From positions 1 through 64,000 of the forward strand of contig JAKASV010000003.1 of the NCBI GenBank assembly GCA_021818945.1: a stretch of DNA of 64,000 nucleotides. The letters run 5' to 3'. The stretch comes from a bacterium. GTDB lineage: Bacteria; Babelota; Babeliae; Babelales; Vermiphilaceae. A model generated the notes under the pieces. That model was given only the letters and a program-made list of their open reading frames with translations. It had not been told where the DNA came from and did not search any database. Positions 17,027 through 27,587 of the stretch are shown here, one piece after another. A program made the translations under genes and the position numbers. The stretch's first letter is position 1. The number at the start of each line of letters is the position of its first letter.

Positions 17027-17080
17027 AATAAATAACTGGGAATTTAAAAAATGAAAATGTTAAATTCCCAGTTATTTATT
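17027..17080. terminator. Bidirectional terminator between rplM and rseP
   Basis: A perfect 21-bp inverted repeat (17027-17047 and 17060-17080) with a 12-nt loop. The core is AACTGGGAATTTAA, with A/T-rich flanks giving T-rich tails in both directions. It sits between the convergent 3' ends of rplM and rseP. Confidence 0.85.
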
Positions 17081-17100
17081 ATGACAAAGGTTTTGTGGAC

Positions 17101-18231
17101 TTATTTAGTAATGTATCCAGAAATGATACGCCAAATATCCTTGATGGTAATGTAGACAAAGAGAAAAATCATAAGAGCCCAGGATGCTAAATTGATAACA
17201 AGTCGAGCTTTGTCGGGTAATGATCTGCCAATGAGAGCTTCAATTCCGTAAATAAATATTTGGCCTCCATCAAAAATTGGCAGCGGAATTAAGTTTAGAA
17301 CTGCTAAGCTTATACTGATAATTGCCAAGAAGAGCAAGAATACCTTGAGTCCTTTTGATGCGCCTTGAGCAGTTTGTTGGATTATCATTACCGGACCTCC
17401 AACTGCGCTCGTATCACGTTTGCAAAAGATATATTTAAACATGTACATATAGCCTAAAATATAGCGATTTGTTAACCTAATTCCTTTTTTTATAGCCTCA
17501 ATAAATGAGGTGCCCGGCACAGCAACCATTGAAAAAGAAGTGCCCAAAAAACCGATTGTTTTGCCATAAATTGTTTTAGTTTCTAATGTGACAGGTATTG
17601 ATTCTCCAATACCGTTTCTTTCAATAGTCAATCTGATTGTTTTACCTGCATTCTCGCGTAGTATATCAAGGAGTTTTGAGGCGTCATTGTTTAGTTGGAT
17701 ATCGTTTACTGAAATAATAAGATCGCCAACTTTAAGCCCAGCCTTTTCTGCAGGTGATCCTGCCTCTAAGGTCTCAATTTTGGGTATTGCATTAAGGGGG
17801 TAAATAAATTCTGACTTCGGTAACCCTGTTGCAAAGATTCCAATAAGAACTAGATAGGCAAAAAGCAGATTAAAAAGTATACCCCCAATCATGATGCAAA
17901 ACTTTTGATAAAATGGGCGTACGGCAAAAGAGCCTTCGTCACGAGCTAATGCTTCTTTTTGATCGCCTTGACCAACTTCAGCGCTTCCTGCTATTTCCAC
18001 ATAGCCACCAAATGGTATGGCTGAGATAGAAAATTCTGTTTCGCCTATTTTCTTGGTTAATAATTTTGGTCCAAAGCCTATAGAAAATGATGGGGTACGA
18101 ACGCCAAAAATTTTACACATAATAAAATGGCCGCATTCGTGAATAAAAATTAAAAGGGCTATGCCTAAAATTCCTGTAATGCCAAGAATAAGTCCCTGAG
18201 AACTTGCAAATAAACTACGAAATATTTCCAT
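17101..18231 (-). CDS. rseP: Site-2 membrane metalloprotease RseP
   Basis: An intramembrane zinc protease that cleaves single-span substrates such as anti-sigma factors and signal-peptide remnants. The 376-aa protein has the zinc motif HECGH near residue 31 in the first transmembrane segment. A single PDZ domain spans about 150-220 (AGSPAEKAGLKVGDLIISVN), and the second active-site motif LNLIPLPIFDGGQ is near 315. It has only one PDZ domain, whereas the E. coli enzyme has two. It is a single gene on the minus strand. Its substrate is not evident from the neighbours. Confidence 0.94.
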   Translation of the reverse strand: MEIFRSLFASSQGLILGITGILGIALLIFIHECGHFIMCKIFGVRTPSFSIGFGPKLLTKKIGETEFSISAIPFGGYVEIAGSAEVGQGDQKEALARDEGSFAVRPFYQKFCIMIGGILFNLLFAYLVLIGIFATGLPKSEFIYPLNAIPKIETLEAGSPAEKAGLKVGDLIISVNDIQLNNDASKLLDILRENAGKTIRLTIERNGIGESIPVTLETKTIYGKTIGFLGTSFSMVAVPGTSFIEAIKKGIRLTNRYILGYMYMFKYIFCKRDTSAVGGPVMIIQQTAQGASKGLKVFLLFLAIISISLAVLNLIPLPIFDGGQIFIYGIEALIGRSLPDKARLVINLASWALMIFLFVYITIKDIWRIISGYITK

Positions 18232-18402
18232 GGTTTCCCTTATTTTTTAAAATTTTACCCTTGAGCTTGATTGATTTTCAAAATAAGCATTGTATCTACA
18301 TTCAAGGGTATCATGAACAGTTTGGCAAGTCCAACGAATCAGATTTTGGGGGTGGTTAACCTGAATTTCATGCAATTAAATCAATTTTTCACTATTATTT
18401 TC

Positions 18403-18430
18403 TTGAAAAAAATCGCAAAAAGGGTAAAAT
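18403..18430 (+). promoter_or_regulatory. Promoter of the ribosomal-protein array
   Basis: TTGAAA at 18403-18408 and TAAAAT at 18425-18430 are 16 bp apart and about 100 bp before rpsL. This is the only clear start signal for the long array beginning here. Confidence 0.45.
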
Positions 18431-18443
18431 ACTAATAAAATCT

Positions 18444-18471
18444 TTGCACAATGTCGTCCACATTGTGGCAA
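18444..18471 (+). promoter_or_regulatory. Leader hairpin upstream of rpsL
   Basis: TTGC plus ACAATGT (18444-18454) pairs with ACATTGT, one bulged G, and GCAA (18460-18471) across a 5-nt loop, an 11-bp stem. It lies in the predicted 5' leader of the str genes and has no T-run after it. It could be a ribosomal-protein autoregulatory site. Confidence 0.5.
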
Positions 18472-18528
18472 AAAAGCTGCAAAGATCGTTGTTATTAACG
18501 TATTACCTTTATTAAGGGATTTTTTATT

Positions 18529-18906
18529 ATGCCAACGATAAACCAACTATGTCGCTTTGGAAGAAGGCGCATAAAAGCGAAGACCAAAAGTCCTGCGCTC
18601 AAATCATGTCCCCAGGTTCGCGGTGTATGTACCCGTGTATTCACGACAACTCCCAAAAAACCTAACTCAGCATTGCGTAAAGTTGCTCGTGTCAAATTGT
18701 CAACGGGGATTGAAGTAACCGCTTATATTCCTGGTGAAGGTCACAATTTGCAGGAGCACTCAGTTGTCCTTGTTCGCGGCGGAAGAGTGCCTGACTTGCC
18801 AGGTGTCCGCTACCACATTATTCGCGGAACGTTGGATTCGGCTGGTGTTGAAAATAGAAGGCAAGCACGTTCGATGTATGGTGCTAAACGGCCAAAAGGC
18901 TCTTAA
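18529..18906 (+). CDS. rpsL: 30S ribosomal protein S12
   Basis: S12 sits at the decoding centre. The 125-aa sequence has [19 protein letters not shown] with the unmutated Lys linked to streptomycin sensitivity, and [14 protein letters not shown] with the Asp that is methylthiolated in other bacteria. AAGGGA lies upstream. It is the first gene of a continuous run of ribosomal genes that ends at rplQ. Confidence 0.98.
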   Translation: MPTINQLCRFGRRRIKAKTKSPALKSCPQVRGVCTRVFTTTPKKPNSALRKVARVKLSTGIEVTAYIPGEGHNLQEHSVVLVRGGRVPDLPGVRYHIIRGTLDSAGVENRRQARSMYGAKRPKGS

Positions 18907-18928
18907 AGTATTTTAAAGAGGAAGCAAT

Positions 18929-19414
18929 ATGCCAAGGCGTAAACGAGAAAGCCTGAAAAAAAGAGAAATTGGGGTTGATCCTGTTTATGGATCAGAATTG
19001 GTGCAAAAATTTATCAATGTCGTCATGGAGCAAGGCAAAAAAAGTATTGCTCGTAAGATTGTTTACGATGCCTTGATTATGTTGGGTGAAAAATCTGGCG
19101 GCAATAAGGATAAAGCGCTGGAATTATTTGGAAAGGCCTTTGAGCAAATTATGCCTTTGATAGAGGTCAGGCCGAGACGAGTTGGCGGAAGCGTCTATCA
19201 AATTCCAGTCGAGGTAGGATATCAAAGGGGTCGTGCTTTAGCGATGCGTTGGCTTGTTGATGCAGCTTCAAGTCGTACAGATAAGACGATGGGGACGCGT
19301 CTTGCGCGAGAGCTTATGGAAGCGGCAGAAGGACGTGGAAATGCCGTTAAGAAAAAATTAGATGTCCATAGAATGGCAGAAGCCAATAGGGCTTTCTCGC
19401 ATTATGCGTGGTAG
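18929..19414 (+). CDS. rpsG: 30S ribosomal protein S7
   Basis: A 161-aa S7, the primary binder of the 16S 3' domain and the likely autoregulator of str operons. It begins MPRRKR and carries [18 protein letters not shown] and the C-terminal [19 protein letters not shown] precedes the ATG. It follows rpsL by 22 bp. Confidence 0.98.
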   Translation: MPRRKRESLKKREIGVDPVYGSELVQKFINVVMEQGKKSIARKIVYDALIMLGEKSGGNKDKALELFGKAFEQIMPLIEVRPRRVGGSVYQIPVEVGYQRGRALAMRWLVDAASSRTDKTMGTRLARELMEAAEGRGNAVKKKLDVHRMAEANRAFSHYAW

Positions 19415-19425
19415 TAGGGGGCTAT

Positions 19426-21489
19426 ATGAGTGAGCAATTAAAAGATTATAGAAATATAGGGATTGCGGCGCATATTGATGCGGGTAAAACTACTGTAACC
19501 GAGCGAATTCTGTTTTATACCGGTATTTCACATAAAATCGGTGAGGTCCATGAGGGGACTACCACGATGGACTGGATGGAGCAGGAACGTGAACGCGGTA
19601 TTACGATTACGTCAGCCGCTACGACATGCTTTTGGAATGGCTTTCATGTCAATATTATTGATACTCCTGGGCACGTAGATTTTACAATTGAAGTCGGTCG
19701 CTCCTTACGTGTGCTTGATGGCGTTATCGCGGTCTTTTGTGGTGTTGCAGGCGTTCAGCCGCAGTCTGAAACTGTCTGGAAGCAAGCAAATCGGTATAAG
19801 GTTCCGCGTATTATTTTTGTCAACAAGCTCGATCGTATTGGCGCTGATTATCTGCGCGTTGTTGCTGATATTAATAATAAGCTTGGTGCGCATGCAGTAG
19901 TGATGCAGATGCAGATTGGTTATTCAGACGAATTTAATGGAATAATTGATTTGTTGAGTATGAAGGTGGCAACATTTTCGGGTGAAATGGGCTCGACTAT
20001 AACCTGGTCTGAGATTCCTGAACAATATCTTGAACAAGCTCAAAAATTGCGGCACAAGATTGTTGAAGCAGCAGCTGATTTTGATGATGAGGTTGCTGAG
20101 AAGTTTATTCACGAGCAACCTATTTCCATTGAGGAAATCAAGCGTGGTCTTCGTAAGGGGGTCGTTAGCCGTAAATTAACGCTTGCCTTTGGCGGAAGCG
20201 CATTTAAAAATAAAGGTATTCAGCTCGTTCTTGATGGAGTTATTGATTATCTTCCATCGCCTCTGGATGTTCCGCCAATTGAAGGAAAAGATGTAACGAC
20301 TGGTGCAGTAGTCAGTATTCCGCCAGTAGTAGATGCTCCATTTTGTGGATTGATCTTTAAAATTATGACTGATCCATTTGTTGGCGTTTTGAACTTTATT
20401 CGTGTATATGCTGGTGAATTGAAAGCCGGTTCATATGTATATAATGTTCGAACAGGCAACAAAGAGCGTATATCTCGTCTTGTAAAAATGCATGCCAACA
20501 AGCGTGAAGAAATATCTTCCGTTCATGCCGGGGATATTGCAGCAATGGTGGGTGTTAAAGACTCGATTACTGGTGATACATTATGCGCCGAAGAGCGCAT
20601 GGTAGCCTTGGAATCTATTGACGTTCCAGCGCCAGTTATTGAAGCTTCCATTGAACCTAAAGATAAAGCTGATTATGAAAAATTGGGTATTGCTCTGCGT
20701 AAGCTGATGCAGGAAGACCCATCGTTTCGCTATTCTTATAATGAAGAGACTGGTCAGACGGTTATCAAGGGTATGGGTGAGTTGCACCTAGAAATCATCG
20801 TTGATAGATTGCGTCGCGAACATAAGGTTGATGCAGTGCAAGGTAAGCTGCAGGTAGCTTACCGTGAAACAATACAAAAGCCTACCCGCGTCGAAGGAAA
20901 ATTTATTCGTCAGTCGGGCGGACGTGGTCAGTATGGCCATGTATGGATTGAGCTTGAGCCATTAGAGCGTGGCAAAGGTTATGTTTTTGAAAATAAGATC
21001 GTAGGCGGTACTATACCGCGTGAGTACATCCCAGGTGTTGAAAAAGGACTTGAAGAGTCTTTAGCCTCGGGTGTCTTGGGTGGATATCCGGTTGTCGATC
21101 TGAAAGCGTCCTTAGTAGATGGTTCTTATCACGAAGTAGACTCTTCTGAAATAGCATTTAAGATTGCAGCATCTATGGCTTTCAAAGCTGGTTGCTCACA
21201 AGCATCTCCAGTACTACTTGAGCCAATCATGGGTGTTGAGGTTGAAACGCCAGAAGAGAATATGGGTGATGTGATGGGAGATCTAAACTCGCGGCGTGGA
21301 AGAATTTCTGGCATGGAAGATAAAGGTGCTGGAAAAGTTATAACTGCAGAGGTCCCACTAGGAGAGATGTTTGGATATTCGACAGATCTTCGTTCAATGA
21401 CCAAGGGTCGTGCAAGTTATACAATGGAATTTAAACATTATCAAGAAGTTCCGAATAATGTTGCTAAAGCAATAGTAGAGAAGAAGTAG
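19426..21489 (+). CDS. fusA: Elongation factor G
   Basis: EF-G drives translocation and, with RRF, ribosome recycling. The 687-aa protein has the G motifs [17 protein letters not shown] and NKLDR, and the domain IV segment [17 protein letters not shown] 19426 follows GGGGG and gives the usual [13 protein letters not shown] start; an in-frame upstream ATG at 19408 would overlap rpsG. Only one EF-G is present in the window. Confidence 0.98.
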   Translation: MSEQLKDYRNIGIAAHIDAGKTTVTERILFYTGISHKIGEVHEGTTTMDWMEQERERGITITSAATTCFWNGFHVNIIDTPGHVDFTIEVGRSLRVLDGVIAVFCGVAGVQPQSETVWKQANRYKVPRIIFVNKLDRIGADYLRVVADINNKLGAHAVVMQMQIGYSDEFNGIIDLLSMKVATFSGEMGSTITWSEIPEQYLEQAQKLRHKIVEAAADFDDEVAEKFIHEQPISIEEIKRGLRKGVVSRKLTLAFGGSAFKNKGIQLVLDGVIDYLPSPLDVPPIEGKDVTTGAVVSIPPVVDAPFCGLIFKIMTDPFVGVLNFIRVYAGELKAGSYVYNVRTGNKERISRLVKMHANKREEISSVHAGDIAAMVGVKDSITGDTLCAEERMVALESIDVPAPVIEASIEPKDKADYEKLGIALRKLMQEDPSFRYSYNEETGQTVIKGMGELHLEIIVDRLRREHKVDAVQGKLQVAYRETIQKPTRVEGKFIRQSGGRGQYGHVWIELEPLERGKGYVFENKIVGGTIPREYIPGVEKGLEESLASGVLGGYPVVDLKASLVDGSYHEVDSSEIAFKIAASMAFKAGCSQASPVLLEPIMGVEVETPEENMGDVMGDLNSRRGRISGMEDKGAGKVITAEVPLGEMFGYSTDLRSMTKGRASYTMEFKHYQEVPNNVAKAIVEKK

Positions 21490-21524
21490 GTTATTATTTA
21501 TAGAGGTGTTTGGGAGTATATACA

Positions 21525-22715
21525 ATGGCAAAAAGTGTATTTGAACGTAAAAAACCGCACGTTAACGTTGGTACAATTGGTCACGTCGATCATGGAAAAA
21601 CTACGTTAACCTCTGCAATTACGACTTATTTAGCTGAAAAAGGTCAAGCTGAAAAAAGATCGTATGATTCTATTGATGCAGCGCCTGAAGAAAAGGCTCG
21701 CGGTATTACTATTGCAACTGCGCATGTCGAATATGAAACAGATAAACGTCACTATGCTCATATTGACTGTCCAGGTCACGCTGACTATGTAAAAAACATG
21801 ATCACTGGTGCGGCACAAATGGACGGTGCAATTTTGGTTGTTTCCGCCGCTGATGGTGCTATGCCACAGACTCGCGAGCATATTGTATTAGCAAAAAACG
21901 TGAATGTGCCAGCTTTGGTTGTTTTTCTTAACAAAGTAGATATGGTTGATGATCCTGAAATGATCGATATGGTCGAAGAAGAAGTCCGTGATTTGCTCAA
22001 AAAATACGACTTCCCTGGCGACACAATTCCATTTATTCGTGGATCGGCTCTTAAAGCTATGGAAGGTGAAAAAGGGGAAATCGGATATCAAGCAATTCAA
22101 AAATTGTTAGATGCTCTCGATACCTATATACCTGAACCAAAGCGTGAAATTGAAAAACCATTCCTTATGCCAGTCGAAGGTGTTTTCTCGATCTCAGGTC
22201 GTGGTACTGTTGCTACTGGTAGAATTGAAACCGGAAAAATCAAAGTTGGTCAGGAAGTTGAACTTATTGGTTTTGGCAAGAAAGAAAAAACTACGGTAAC
22301 CGGTGTTGAAATGTTCCGTAAGATTCTTGATGAAGGGCAAGCTGGTGATAACGTTGGGTTGCTACTTCGTGGTACCAAGAAGGAAGAAATTGAGCGTGGT
22401 ATGGTTATTGCTGCTCCTGGCTCAATTACTCCTCATAAGAAATTCAAGTGTAAAGCTTACATTTTGACAAAGGATGAGGGTGGACGTCATAGTCCTTTCT
22501 TCAATGGATATAGGCCGCAATTCTATTTCAGAACCACGGACGTTACAGGTATTGTTACCTTGGAAGCTGGGCGTGAAATGGTTATGCCGGGTGATAACGT
22601 TGAAGTAACTGTTGAATTGATCGCACCGATCGCAATGGATAAAGATTTACGCTTTGCCATTCGTGAAGGTGGACGTACTGTTGGATCTGGTATTGTAACG
22701 CAGATTATTGAGTAA
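21525..22715 (+). CDS. tuf: Elongation factor Tu
   Basis: EF-Tu delivers aminoacyl-tRNA to the ribosome. The 396-aa sequence has [29 protein letters not shown] and NKVDMV, and all three domains are present. ATG 21525 ([20 protein letters not shown]) is the conserved start, with GGGAG upstream. Its position between fusA and rpsJ is the ancestral arrangement. Confidence 0.98.
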   Translation: MAKSVFERKKPHVNVGTIGHVDHGKTTLTSAITTYLAEKGQAEKRSYDSIDAAPEEKARGITIATAHVEYETDKRHYAHIDCPGHADYVKNMITGAAQMDGAILVVSAADGAMPQTREHIVLAKNVNVPALVVFLNKVDMVDDPEMIDMVEEEVRDLLKKYDFPGDTIPFIRGSALKAMEGEKGEIGYQAIQKLLDALDTYIPEPKREIEKPFLMPVEGVFSISGRGTVATGRIETGKIKVGQEVELIGFGKKEKTTVTGVEMFRKILDEGQAGDNVGLLLRGTKKEEIERGMVIAAPGSITPHKKFKCKAYILTKDEGGRHSPFFNGYRPQFYFRTTDVTGIVTLEAGREMVMPGDNVEVTVELIAPIAMDKDLRFAIREGGRTVGSGIVTQIIE

Positions 22716-22732
22716 GGTAGCCTAGGTGTTCA

Positions 22733-23038
22733 ATGAACAAGCAGAAGATTAGATTAACTTTAAAATCATATGATCATCAGCTACTAGACAAAGCTGTAAA
22801 GCTTATCGTCTCGACAGTCAAGAGGACAGGCTCGCAATTAGTGGGTCCTGTGCCTCTCCCCAATAAGCGTCGTTGTTTCACCGTGTTGCGTTCACCTCAT
22901 ATTGATAAAAAATCACGTGAGCAATTTGAATTGACAACGCATAGACGCATTTTGGATATCGTAGCTCCATCCGATCAGACGATGGATGCACTGATGAAAT
23001 TGAATATATCGTCTGGTGTTGATGTTGAGATTAAATAG
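22733..23038 (+). CDS. rpsJ: 30S ribosomal protein S10
   Basis: A 101-aa S10 ([35 protein letters not shown]). S10 is part of the 30S head and also joins NusB in antitermination complexes. It opens the S10 block 17 bp after tuf. Confidence 0.97.
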   Translation: MNKQKIRLTLKSYDHQLLDKAVKLIVSTVKRTGSQLVGPVPLPNKRRCFTVLRSPHIDKKSREQFELTTHRRILDIVAPSDQTMDALMKLNISSGVDVEIK

Positions 23039-23055
23039 TGGTGAAAGGTCATTCA

Positions 23056-23673
23056 ATGGTTACAGGGTTCTGGGGTAAAAAAATAGGAATGACCCAGGTT
23101 TTTGTTGAAGGCAAGGTTATTCCCGTAACAGTAATTGATGCGGGCAATTGGTTTGTAACCAATGTTCGTACCAAAGAACGTGATGGGTATAATGCTATCC
23201 AAGTTGGCTGTGTTCGAAGCAAGTATGTTGGCTTACCATTTTCTACTGAATGGCTCAAAAGCTTAAAGAAACACTTTGGGTTGGTGCGCGAAGTAAAAAT
23301 AGATGGTGATATGCCAGAATTAATTGTTGGACAACAGGCTGATGCTTATACTTTATTTCAACAAGGTGATAAGGTTGACGTTTCTGGAACAACTAAAGGT
23401 TGTGGCTTTGCTGGTGTAGTAAAACGTCATCGTTTTGCTGGCCAATCAGTGAGCCATGGTCATAAGATGGGAAAGCGTCCTGGCTCATTAAGTTTCATGC
23501 GTCGTCAAGGACGTATTATCAAGGGTAAGCGTATGCCGGGACATATGGGTGACACGTGGCGAATGATGCGCAATCTTGAGGTAGTGCGAGTTGAACCAGA
23601 AACCGGGGTTATGTTAGTTAAAGGTGCAGTGCCAGGAAAAGCCGGCTCGTTCTTGCGAGTGCTCAAGGCATAG
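23056..23673 (+). CDS. rplC: 50S ribosomal protein L3
   Basis: A 205-aa L3 with GFWGKKIGMTQVF at the N-terminus, the GQSVSHGHKMGKRPG loop that reaches the peptidyl-transferase centre, and KRMPGHMG. ATG 23056 is chosen because AAAGG lies 7 nt upstream; two GTG codons further upstream overlap the end of rpsJ. Confidence 0.96.
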   Translation: MVTGFWGKKIGMTQVFVEGKVIPVTVIDAGNWFVTNVRTKERDGYNAIQVGCVRSKYVGLPFSTEWLKSLKKHFGLVREVKIDGDMPELIVGQQADAYTLFQQGDKVDVSGTTKGCGFAGVVKRHRFAGQSVSHGHKMGKRPGSLSFMRRQGRIIKGKRMPGHMGDTWRMMRNLEVVRVEPETGVMLVKGAVPGKAGSFLRVLKA

Positions 23674-23691
23674 CTAAAGTAGGTGGACAGA

Positions 23692-24339
23692 ATGGCTAAA
23701 ATGCAAGAAAAGCAAACAAATATTGCAAAAAACGTTTCCTTGCAAGACTTAGGTTTAGATGATTCAGCGAAAGTGCGAGTATCTGAACGTGGTTTTTCTA
23801 TGGTAGTGCGTGCTTTGTTGCAAAATTGGCGACAAGGTACCGTGGCTTGTAAAGAACGTTGTGACGTTATTTCACGTTCTAACAAAAAACCATGGAAACA
23901 AAAAGGGACAGGGCGTGCTCGTGCAGGTTCTCCACGTTCTCCGTTATGGAGAGGCGGCGGTGTGACATTTGGCCCTCATGCGCGTGTGCGTAATTTAAGT
24001 GTTCCTGTGCAATTAAAGAGAAATGTTTGCAATAATTTGCTCTTTGATTTTATTAGCAAGGAGAAAGTAATCTGTCTAAATTGGGAACTGGAGGGGGAAA
24101 AACCTCAAACAGGGGCCGTTTATTCAGCTCTTAAATCGGCTATGTTGGCCGGTAAAAAATTGGTAATATTTTTACCTATCGATGATGTGTTAATGCAGGC
24201 ATCGTGTATTAATATTCCTGGTATTAGATTGTTATCATTTGATCAATCAAATGCCTATGCCCTTGCTGATAGCGATTGTTGGGTATTTTTTCAGAAAGAT
24301 TTCGATCGCTTTAAAGAAATGGTTTCACAATGGATTTGA
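23692..24339 (+). CDS. rplD: 50S ribosomal protein L4
   Basis: A 215-aa L4. The extended exit-tunnel loop is visible as [20 protein letters not shown] with [11 protein letters not shown]. In other bacteria L4 also represses the S10 operon. The C-terminal half is divergent. ATG 23692 is chosen, with AGGTGG upstream. It overlaps rplW by 10 bp, suggesting translational coupling. Confidence 0.94.
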   Translation: MAKMQEKQTNIAKNVSLQDLGLDDSAKVRVSERGFSMVVRALLQNWRQGTVACKERCDVISRSNKKPWKQKGTGRARAGSPRSPLWRGGGVTFGPHARVRNLSVPVQLKRNVCNNLLFDFISKEKVICLNWELEGEKPQTGAVYSALKSAMLAGKKLVIFLPIDDVLMQASCINIPGIRLLSFDQSNAYALADSDCWVFFQKDFDRFKEMVSQWI

Positions 24340-24671
24340 GTATTTACGATATCATACAAGGGCCTGTTGTCACGGATAAGGCATTTCGGCTTAATAAAAA
24401 ATTAAAGAAGCTTGTTTTGCGTATTCATCCGCAAGCAAATAAGCCTATGGTTGCCGAAGCGCTGGAGAAATTATTTGAAGTCAAGGTGGATAACGTTCGC
24501 ATCATTGTCAGGAAAGGTAAGTTCCGCAAAACAAGACGCGGACGCACTATGACACAGGGTGCTACGGTAAAGAAAGCTATAGTTACCTTAGCTGAAGGCC
24601 ACAGTCTTGATCTATTTGATCAGGCTGGTAAAGTTTCAGCCTTGGCAGAAATAGAAACAAAAGCTGAATAA
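24330..24671 (+). CDS. rplW: 50S ribosomal protein L23
   Basis: A 113-aa L23, located at the tunnel exit where SRP and trigger factor dock. It shows [31 protein letters not shown] spacing, and [20 protein letters not shown]. It starts inside the end of rplD. Confidence 0.94.
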   Translation: MDLSIYDIIQGPVVTDKAFRLNKKLKKLVLRIHPQANKPMVAEALEKLFEVKVDNVRIIVRKGKFRKTRRGRTMTQGATVKKAIVTLAEGHSLDLFDQAGKVSALAEIETKAE

Positions 24672-24694
24672 TCAGGATGGATTAGGGATTTTCA

Positions 24695-25516
24695 ATGGCA
24701 ATAATAAGTAGAAAACCGCGAAATTCGTCGTTGCGTTTTCAAAGTTTTTTAGGTACAAGTGATATAACGCACGATAAACCTGAGCGTTCGCTTGTGGCTG
24801 GTTTACGCAGAAAAGGAGGCCGAAATGCCTATGGCCGTATTACGGTACGTCATAGGGGTGGCGGAGCGTTAACCAAATATCGTCTCGTTGATTTCAAACG
24901 AACTGTACGTGACGTTCCAGGTAAAGTTACTACTATTGAATATGATCCGAATCGTAATGTTCGTGTTGGATTAATTATATTCAAAAATGGCGCAAAGACG
25001 TACAATATTCTGCCAGATGGCATTCAGCTCGGAATGACTATCATGGCTGGCCAAGAAGCAGAAGTAAAAATAGGTAATTCTATGCCTCTTGGCAACATAC
25101 CGGTGGGTTTTACCGTGTATAATATCGAAATCACGCCAGGTTCAGGTGGAAAGTTTGCGCGAAGTGCTGGTACATCTGCACAATTAATGGCAAAAGATGA
25201 TTGCTATGCTACCCTAAAAATGCCTTCAAGTGAAATTCGCATGGTACCTTTAGACTGCTGGGCAACTATAGGTGTACTTGGCAACGCTGATTACAAAAAC
25301 ATTAGTTGGGGTAAAGCGGGACGCACTCGCTATCGTGGTTTTCGGCCTTCTGTTCGTGGTATGGCAATGAACCCTGTTGACCATCCACATGGTGGTGGTG
25401 AAGGACGTTCTAAATCGGGATCGCATCCGATGACTCCATGGGGTAAGGGTTGCAAGGGTACTAAGACCCGTGTACGTAAAAACCCTCTGATTTTAAAGAG
25501 ACGTAAGGACAAATAG
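24695..25516 (+). CDS. rplB: 50S ribosomal protein L2
   Basis: A 273-aa L2, a core protein near the peptidyl-transferase centre. Conserved blocks: RNAYGRITVRHRGGG, the GGGKFARSAGTSAQL-like stretch, and MNPVDHPHGGGEGRSKSG with the conserved HPHGGGEG loop. Normal length, tight operon spacing. Confidence 0.98.
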   Translation: MAIISRKPRNSSLRFQSFLGTSDITHDKPERSLVAGLRRKGGRNAYGRITVRHRGGGALTKYRLVDFKRTVRDVPGKVTTIEYDPNRNVRVGLIIFKNGAKTYNILPDGIQLGMTIMAGQEAEVKIGNSMPLGNIPVGFTVYNIEITPGSGGKFARSAGTSAQLMAKDDCYATLKMPSSEIRMVPLDCWATIGVLGNADYKNISWGKAGRTRYRGFRPSVRGMAMNPVDHPHGGGEGRSKSGSHPMTPWGKGCKGTKTRVRKNPLILKRRKDK

Positions 25517-25538
25517 TTTAAACAGGTGAAAAGAAATT

Positions 25539-25826
25539 ATGACAAGATCGGCTAAGAAGGGCCCGTATGTAGAGCCTTCGCTTCAGGATAAAGTTACTAA
25601 GTTAAGAGCGAGTGGCAAAAAAGAGGTAATTAAAACCTGGTCGCGAAGAAGTATGATAACTCCTGAGTTTGTTGGGTTGACCTTTGCAATACATAACGGA
25701 AAAAAATTTGTATCGGTATTTGTATCGGAAAATATGGTTGGACATTATCTTGGAGAATTTGCGCCGACGAGGACATTTAGGTTGCATAGTGGTCAACGGA
25801 AGGCTGGAGCTGAACAATCTACTTAA
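25539..25826 (+). CDS. rpsS: 30S ribosomal protein S19
   Basis: A 95-aa S19 ([55 protein letters not shown]). It is part of the 30S head and contacts the A-site finger. It is followed by an 84-bp gap, longer than the other gaps in the S10 block. Confidence 0.97.
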   Translation: MTRSAKKGPYVEPSLQDKVTKLRASGKKEVIKTWSRRSMITPEFVGLTFAIHNGKKFVSVFVSENMVGHYLGEFAPTRTFRLHSGQRKAGAEQST

Positions 25827-25833
25827 AAAAAGA

Positions 25834-25861
25834 TTGCTTCTAGCCGATATTTTGGTAAACT
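25834..25861 (+). promoter_or_regulatory. Possible internal promoter before rplV
   Basis: The 84-bp rpsS-rplV gap holds TTGCTT (25834-25839), a 16-bp spacer and TAAACT (25856-25861) preceded by TGG as an extended -10. No gene fits in the gap. Confidence 0.3.
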
Positions 25862-25910
25862 ATACAATTAATAATAAAATTAATTTAAAGTGTAACGTGA
25901 GGTTTCATCC

Positions 25911-26261
25911 ATGAGACAGTTTGTCGCAAAAACAAAATATGTGCATTTTTCACCCTATAAATTGCGCCCTTTGGTTAATGCAATACGTGGGAAAGGTGCG
26001 GTATATGCGTTAAACGTGCTTAAGACTGCCACATTTAGGCGTGCGGTTCCCGTGCGTAAAATGATTGAGTCTGCAATAGCAAACGCTAAATATTTGCGCA
26101 ATGTTGATGCAGACAAGCTTATAATTAAGGATTTGCGGGTTGATCAAGGCCCTATTTTTCGTTACTATAAGCCAGGAGCAATGGGACGTTCGAACATTCA
26201 GCGAAAACGGCTCAGTCATATGCGTGTTGTCTTAGAAAGTATTGAGGATAAAGAGGTTTAG
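25911..26261 (+). CDS. rplV: 50S ribosomal protein L22
   Basis: A 116-aa L22, whose hairpin lines the exit tunnel. It shows YVHFSPYKLRPLVNAIRGKG and the C-terminal hairpin with MGRSNIQRKRLSHMRVVLE. The start is ATG 25911. Its stop is separated from the rpsC GTG by one base. Confidence 0.95.
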   Translation: MRQFVAKTKYVHFSPYKLRPLVNAIRGKGAVYALNVLKTATFRRAVPVRKMIESAIANAKYLRNVDADKLIIKDLRVDQGPIFRYYKPGAMGRSNIQRKRLSHMRVVLESIEDKEV

Positions 26262-26262
26262 T

Positions 26263-26895
26263 GTGGGACAGAAGGTTAATCCTATAGGATTTCGTGTAGG
26301 TGTATACAGAGATTGGGATTCTCGCTGGTTTGCCCGTGATTCTTACGGCAAACAGGTTTTAGAAGATATTAAGATTCGCAAGTATCTGGAGTCTGTTTTA
26401 GAGAATGCCGAAATTTCGCGTATAGAGATTGAAAAAGCCGGTGATAATGTTCGAGTAATTTTGCGTTCTGGTAGGCCTGGGGTCATCATAGGCAAGCGTG
26501 GACAGGAAATAGAGTCTTTGCGAAATGAATTGGCTTCCCGGTTGAATAAAAAAAATATCGATATAGCGGTGCAAGAAGTTAAACAGCCAGAACTTGATGC
26601 TGTATTAGTTGCCAAAAATATTGCGGCTCAGCTTGTAAAACGTGCGAGTTATAAAAAAGCAATGAAACGTGCAGCTGATTCTGCAATTCGTGCTGGTGCA
26701 AAAGGAATAAAAATCTGTTGTGCTGGACGTTTACAAGGTGCAGAAATCGCGCGTGATGAGTGGGCTATTGTGGGCTCTGTTCCTTTGCATACTTTACGTT
26801 CTGATATTGATTATGCTTTAGCTGAAGCGCTAACGACTTTTGGTGTTATCGGTGTACGTGTATGGATTTGTAAAGGTGAGTACCGACGAGCCTAG
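26263..26895 (+). CDS. rpsC: 30S ribosomal protein S3
   Basis: A 210-aa S3 at the mRNA entry tunnel. It has a KH domain (GRPGVIIGKRGQEIE) and the C-terminal domain AGAKGIKICCAGRLQGAEIA. The start codon is GTG 26263, giving the family start MGQKVNPIGFRVG; AAAGAGG is upstream. It overlaps no other gene but abuts rplV. Confidence 0.96.
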   Translation: MGQKVNPIGFRVGVYRDWDSRWFARDSYGKQVLEDIKIRKYLESVLENAEISRIEIEKAGDNVRVILRSGRPGVIIGKRGQEIESLRNELASRLNKKNIDIAVQEVKQPELDAVLVAKNIAAQLVKRASYKKAMKRAADSAIRAGAKGIKICCAGRLQGAEIARDEWAIVGSVPLHTLRSDIDYALAEALTTFGVIGVRVWICKGEYRRA

Positions 26896-26918
26896 CCTTT
26901 AAGACGAGAGATTAAGCC

Positions 26919-27341
26919 ATGTTGATGCCAAAAAAAACTAAATACAGAAAAGTTCAAAAGGGAAGGATGAGGGGGCTGTCTAAGGGAGCTCGTACTGTGA
27001 TGTTTGGTGAGTATGGACTTCAAGCAGAAGAGCCTGCCTGGGTAACAGCACAACAGCTAGAAGCGGTACGTGTTACTTTATCTCGTAAATTAAAAAAAGA
27101 AGGTGGCTTCTTTTTACGTGCTTTCCCGGATAAACCGATAACCAAAAAGCCTGCCGAAACTCGTATGGGTAAGGGTAAGGGCGGAGTTGAAAAATGGGTA
27201 GCTGTTGTAAAACGCGGTCGTGTTATTTGCGAAATAGTTGGTGTTGATGAAACGGCGGCACGCGAGTTATTGAAATTGGCTGCATACAAGCTTCCTTTAA
27301 GAACGAAATTTGTAAAAAGGGACCAAGAGGTAACCCTGTAA
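26919..27341 (+). CDS. rplP: 50S ribosomal protein L16
   Basis: A 140-aa L16 ([39 protein letters not shown]). It binds near the A-site tRNA elbow. The Arg in the region hydroxylated in E. coli L16 lies near position 80 (ETRMG). Confidence 0.97.
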   Translation: MLMPKKTKYRKVQKGRMRGLSKGARTVMFGEYGLQAEEPAWVTAQQLEAVRVTLSRKLKKEGGFFLRAFPDKPITKKPAETRMGKGKGGVEKWVAVVKRGRVICEIVGVDETAARELLKLAAYKLPLRTKFVKRDQEVTL

Positions 27342-27363
27342 CGTGATGATGGGACATTAAACG

Positions 27364-27567
27364 ATGAAAACACGTAAGTTAAAAGAAGAACTTAAGCAAG
27401 ATAGCGAGAAAGTGTTGGCGGGCAAGCTTGATGCTGCTCGGCGAGAGTTGTTTCGACTAAAAATTAACGTTGCAACTGCACACGTTAAGGATTATTCCCA
27501 GTTTAAAAAGGGACGACGTACTATTGCTCGGATATTAACCTATTTGCGACAAAAAGCTTCTTTGTAA
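27364..27567 (+). CDS. rpmC: 50S ribosomal protein L29
   Basis: A 67-aa two-helix L29 ([33 protein letters not shown]). It sits at the tunnel exit next to L23. Confidence 0.93.
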   Translation: MKTRKLKEELKQDSEKVLAGKLDAARRELFRLKINVATAHVKDYSQFKKGRRTIARILTYLRQKASL

Positions 27568-27587
27568 AGGACTGAAGAGGATGTTTC

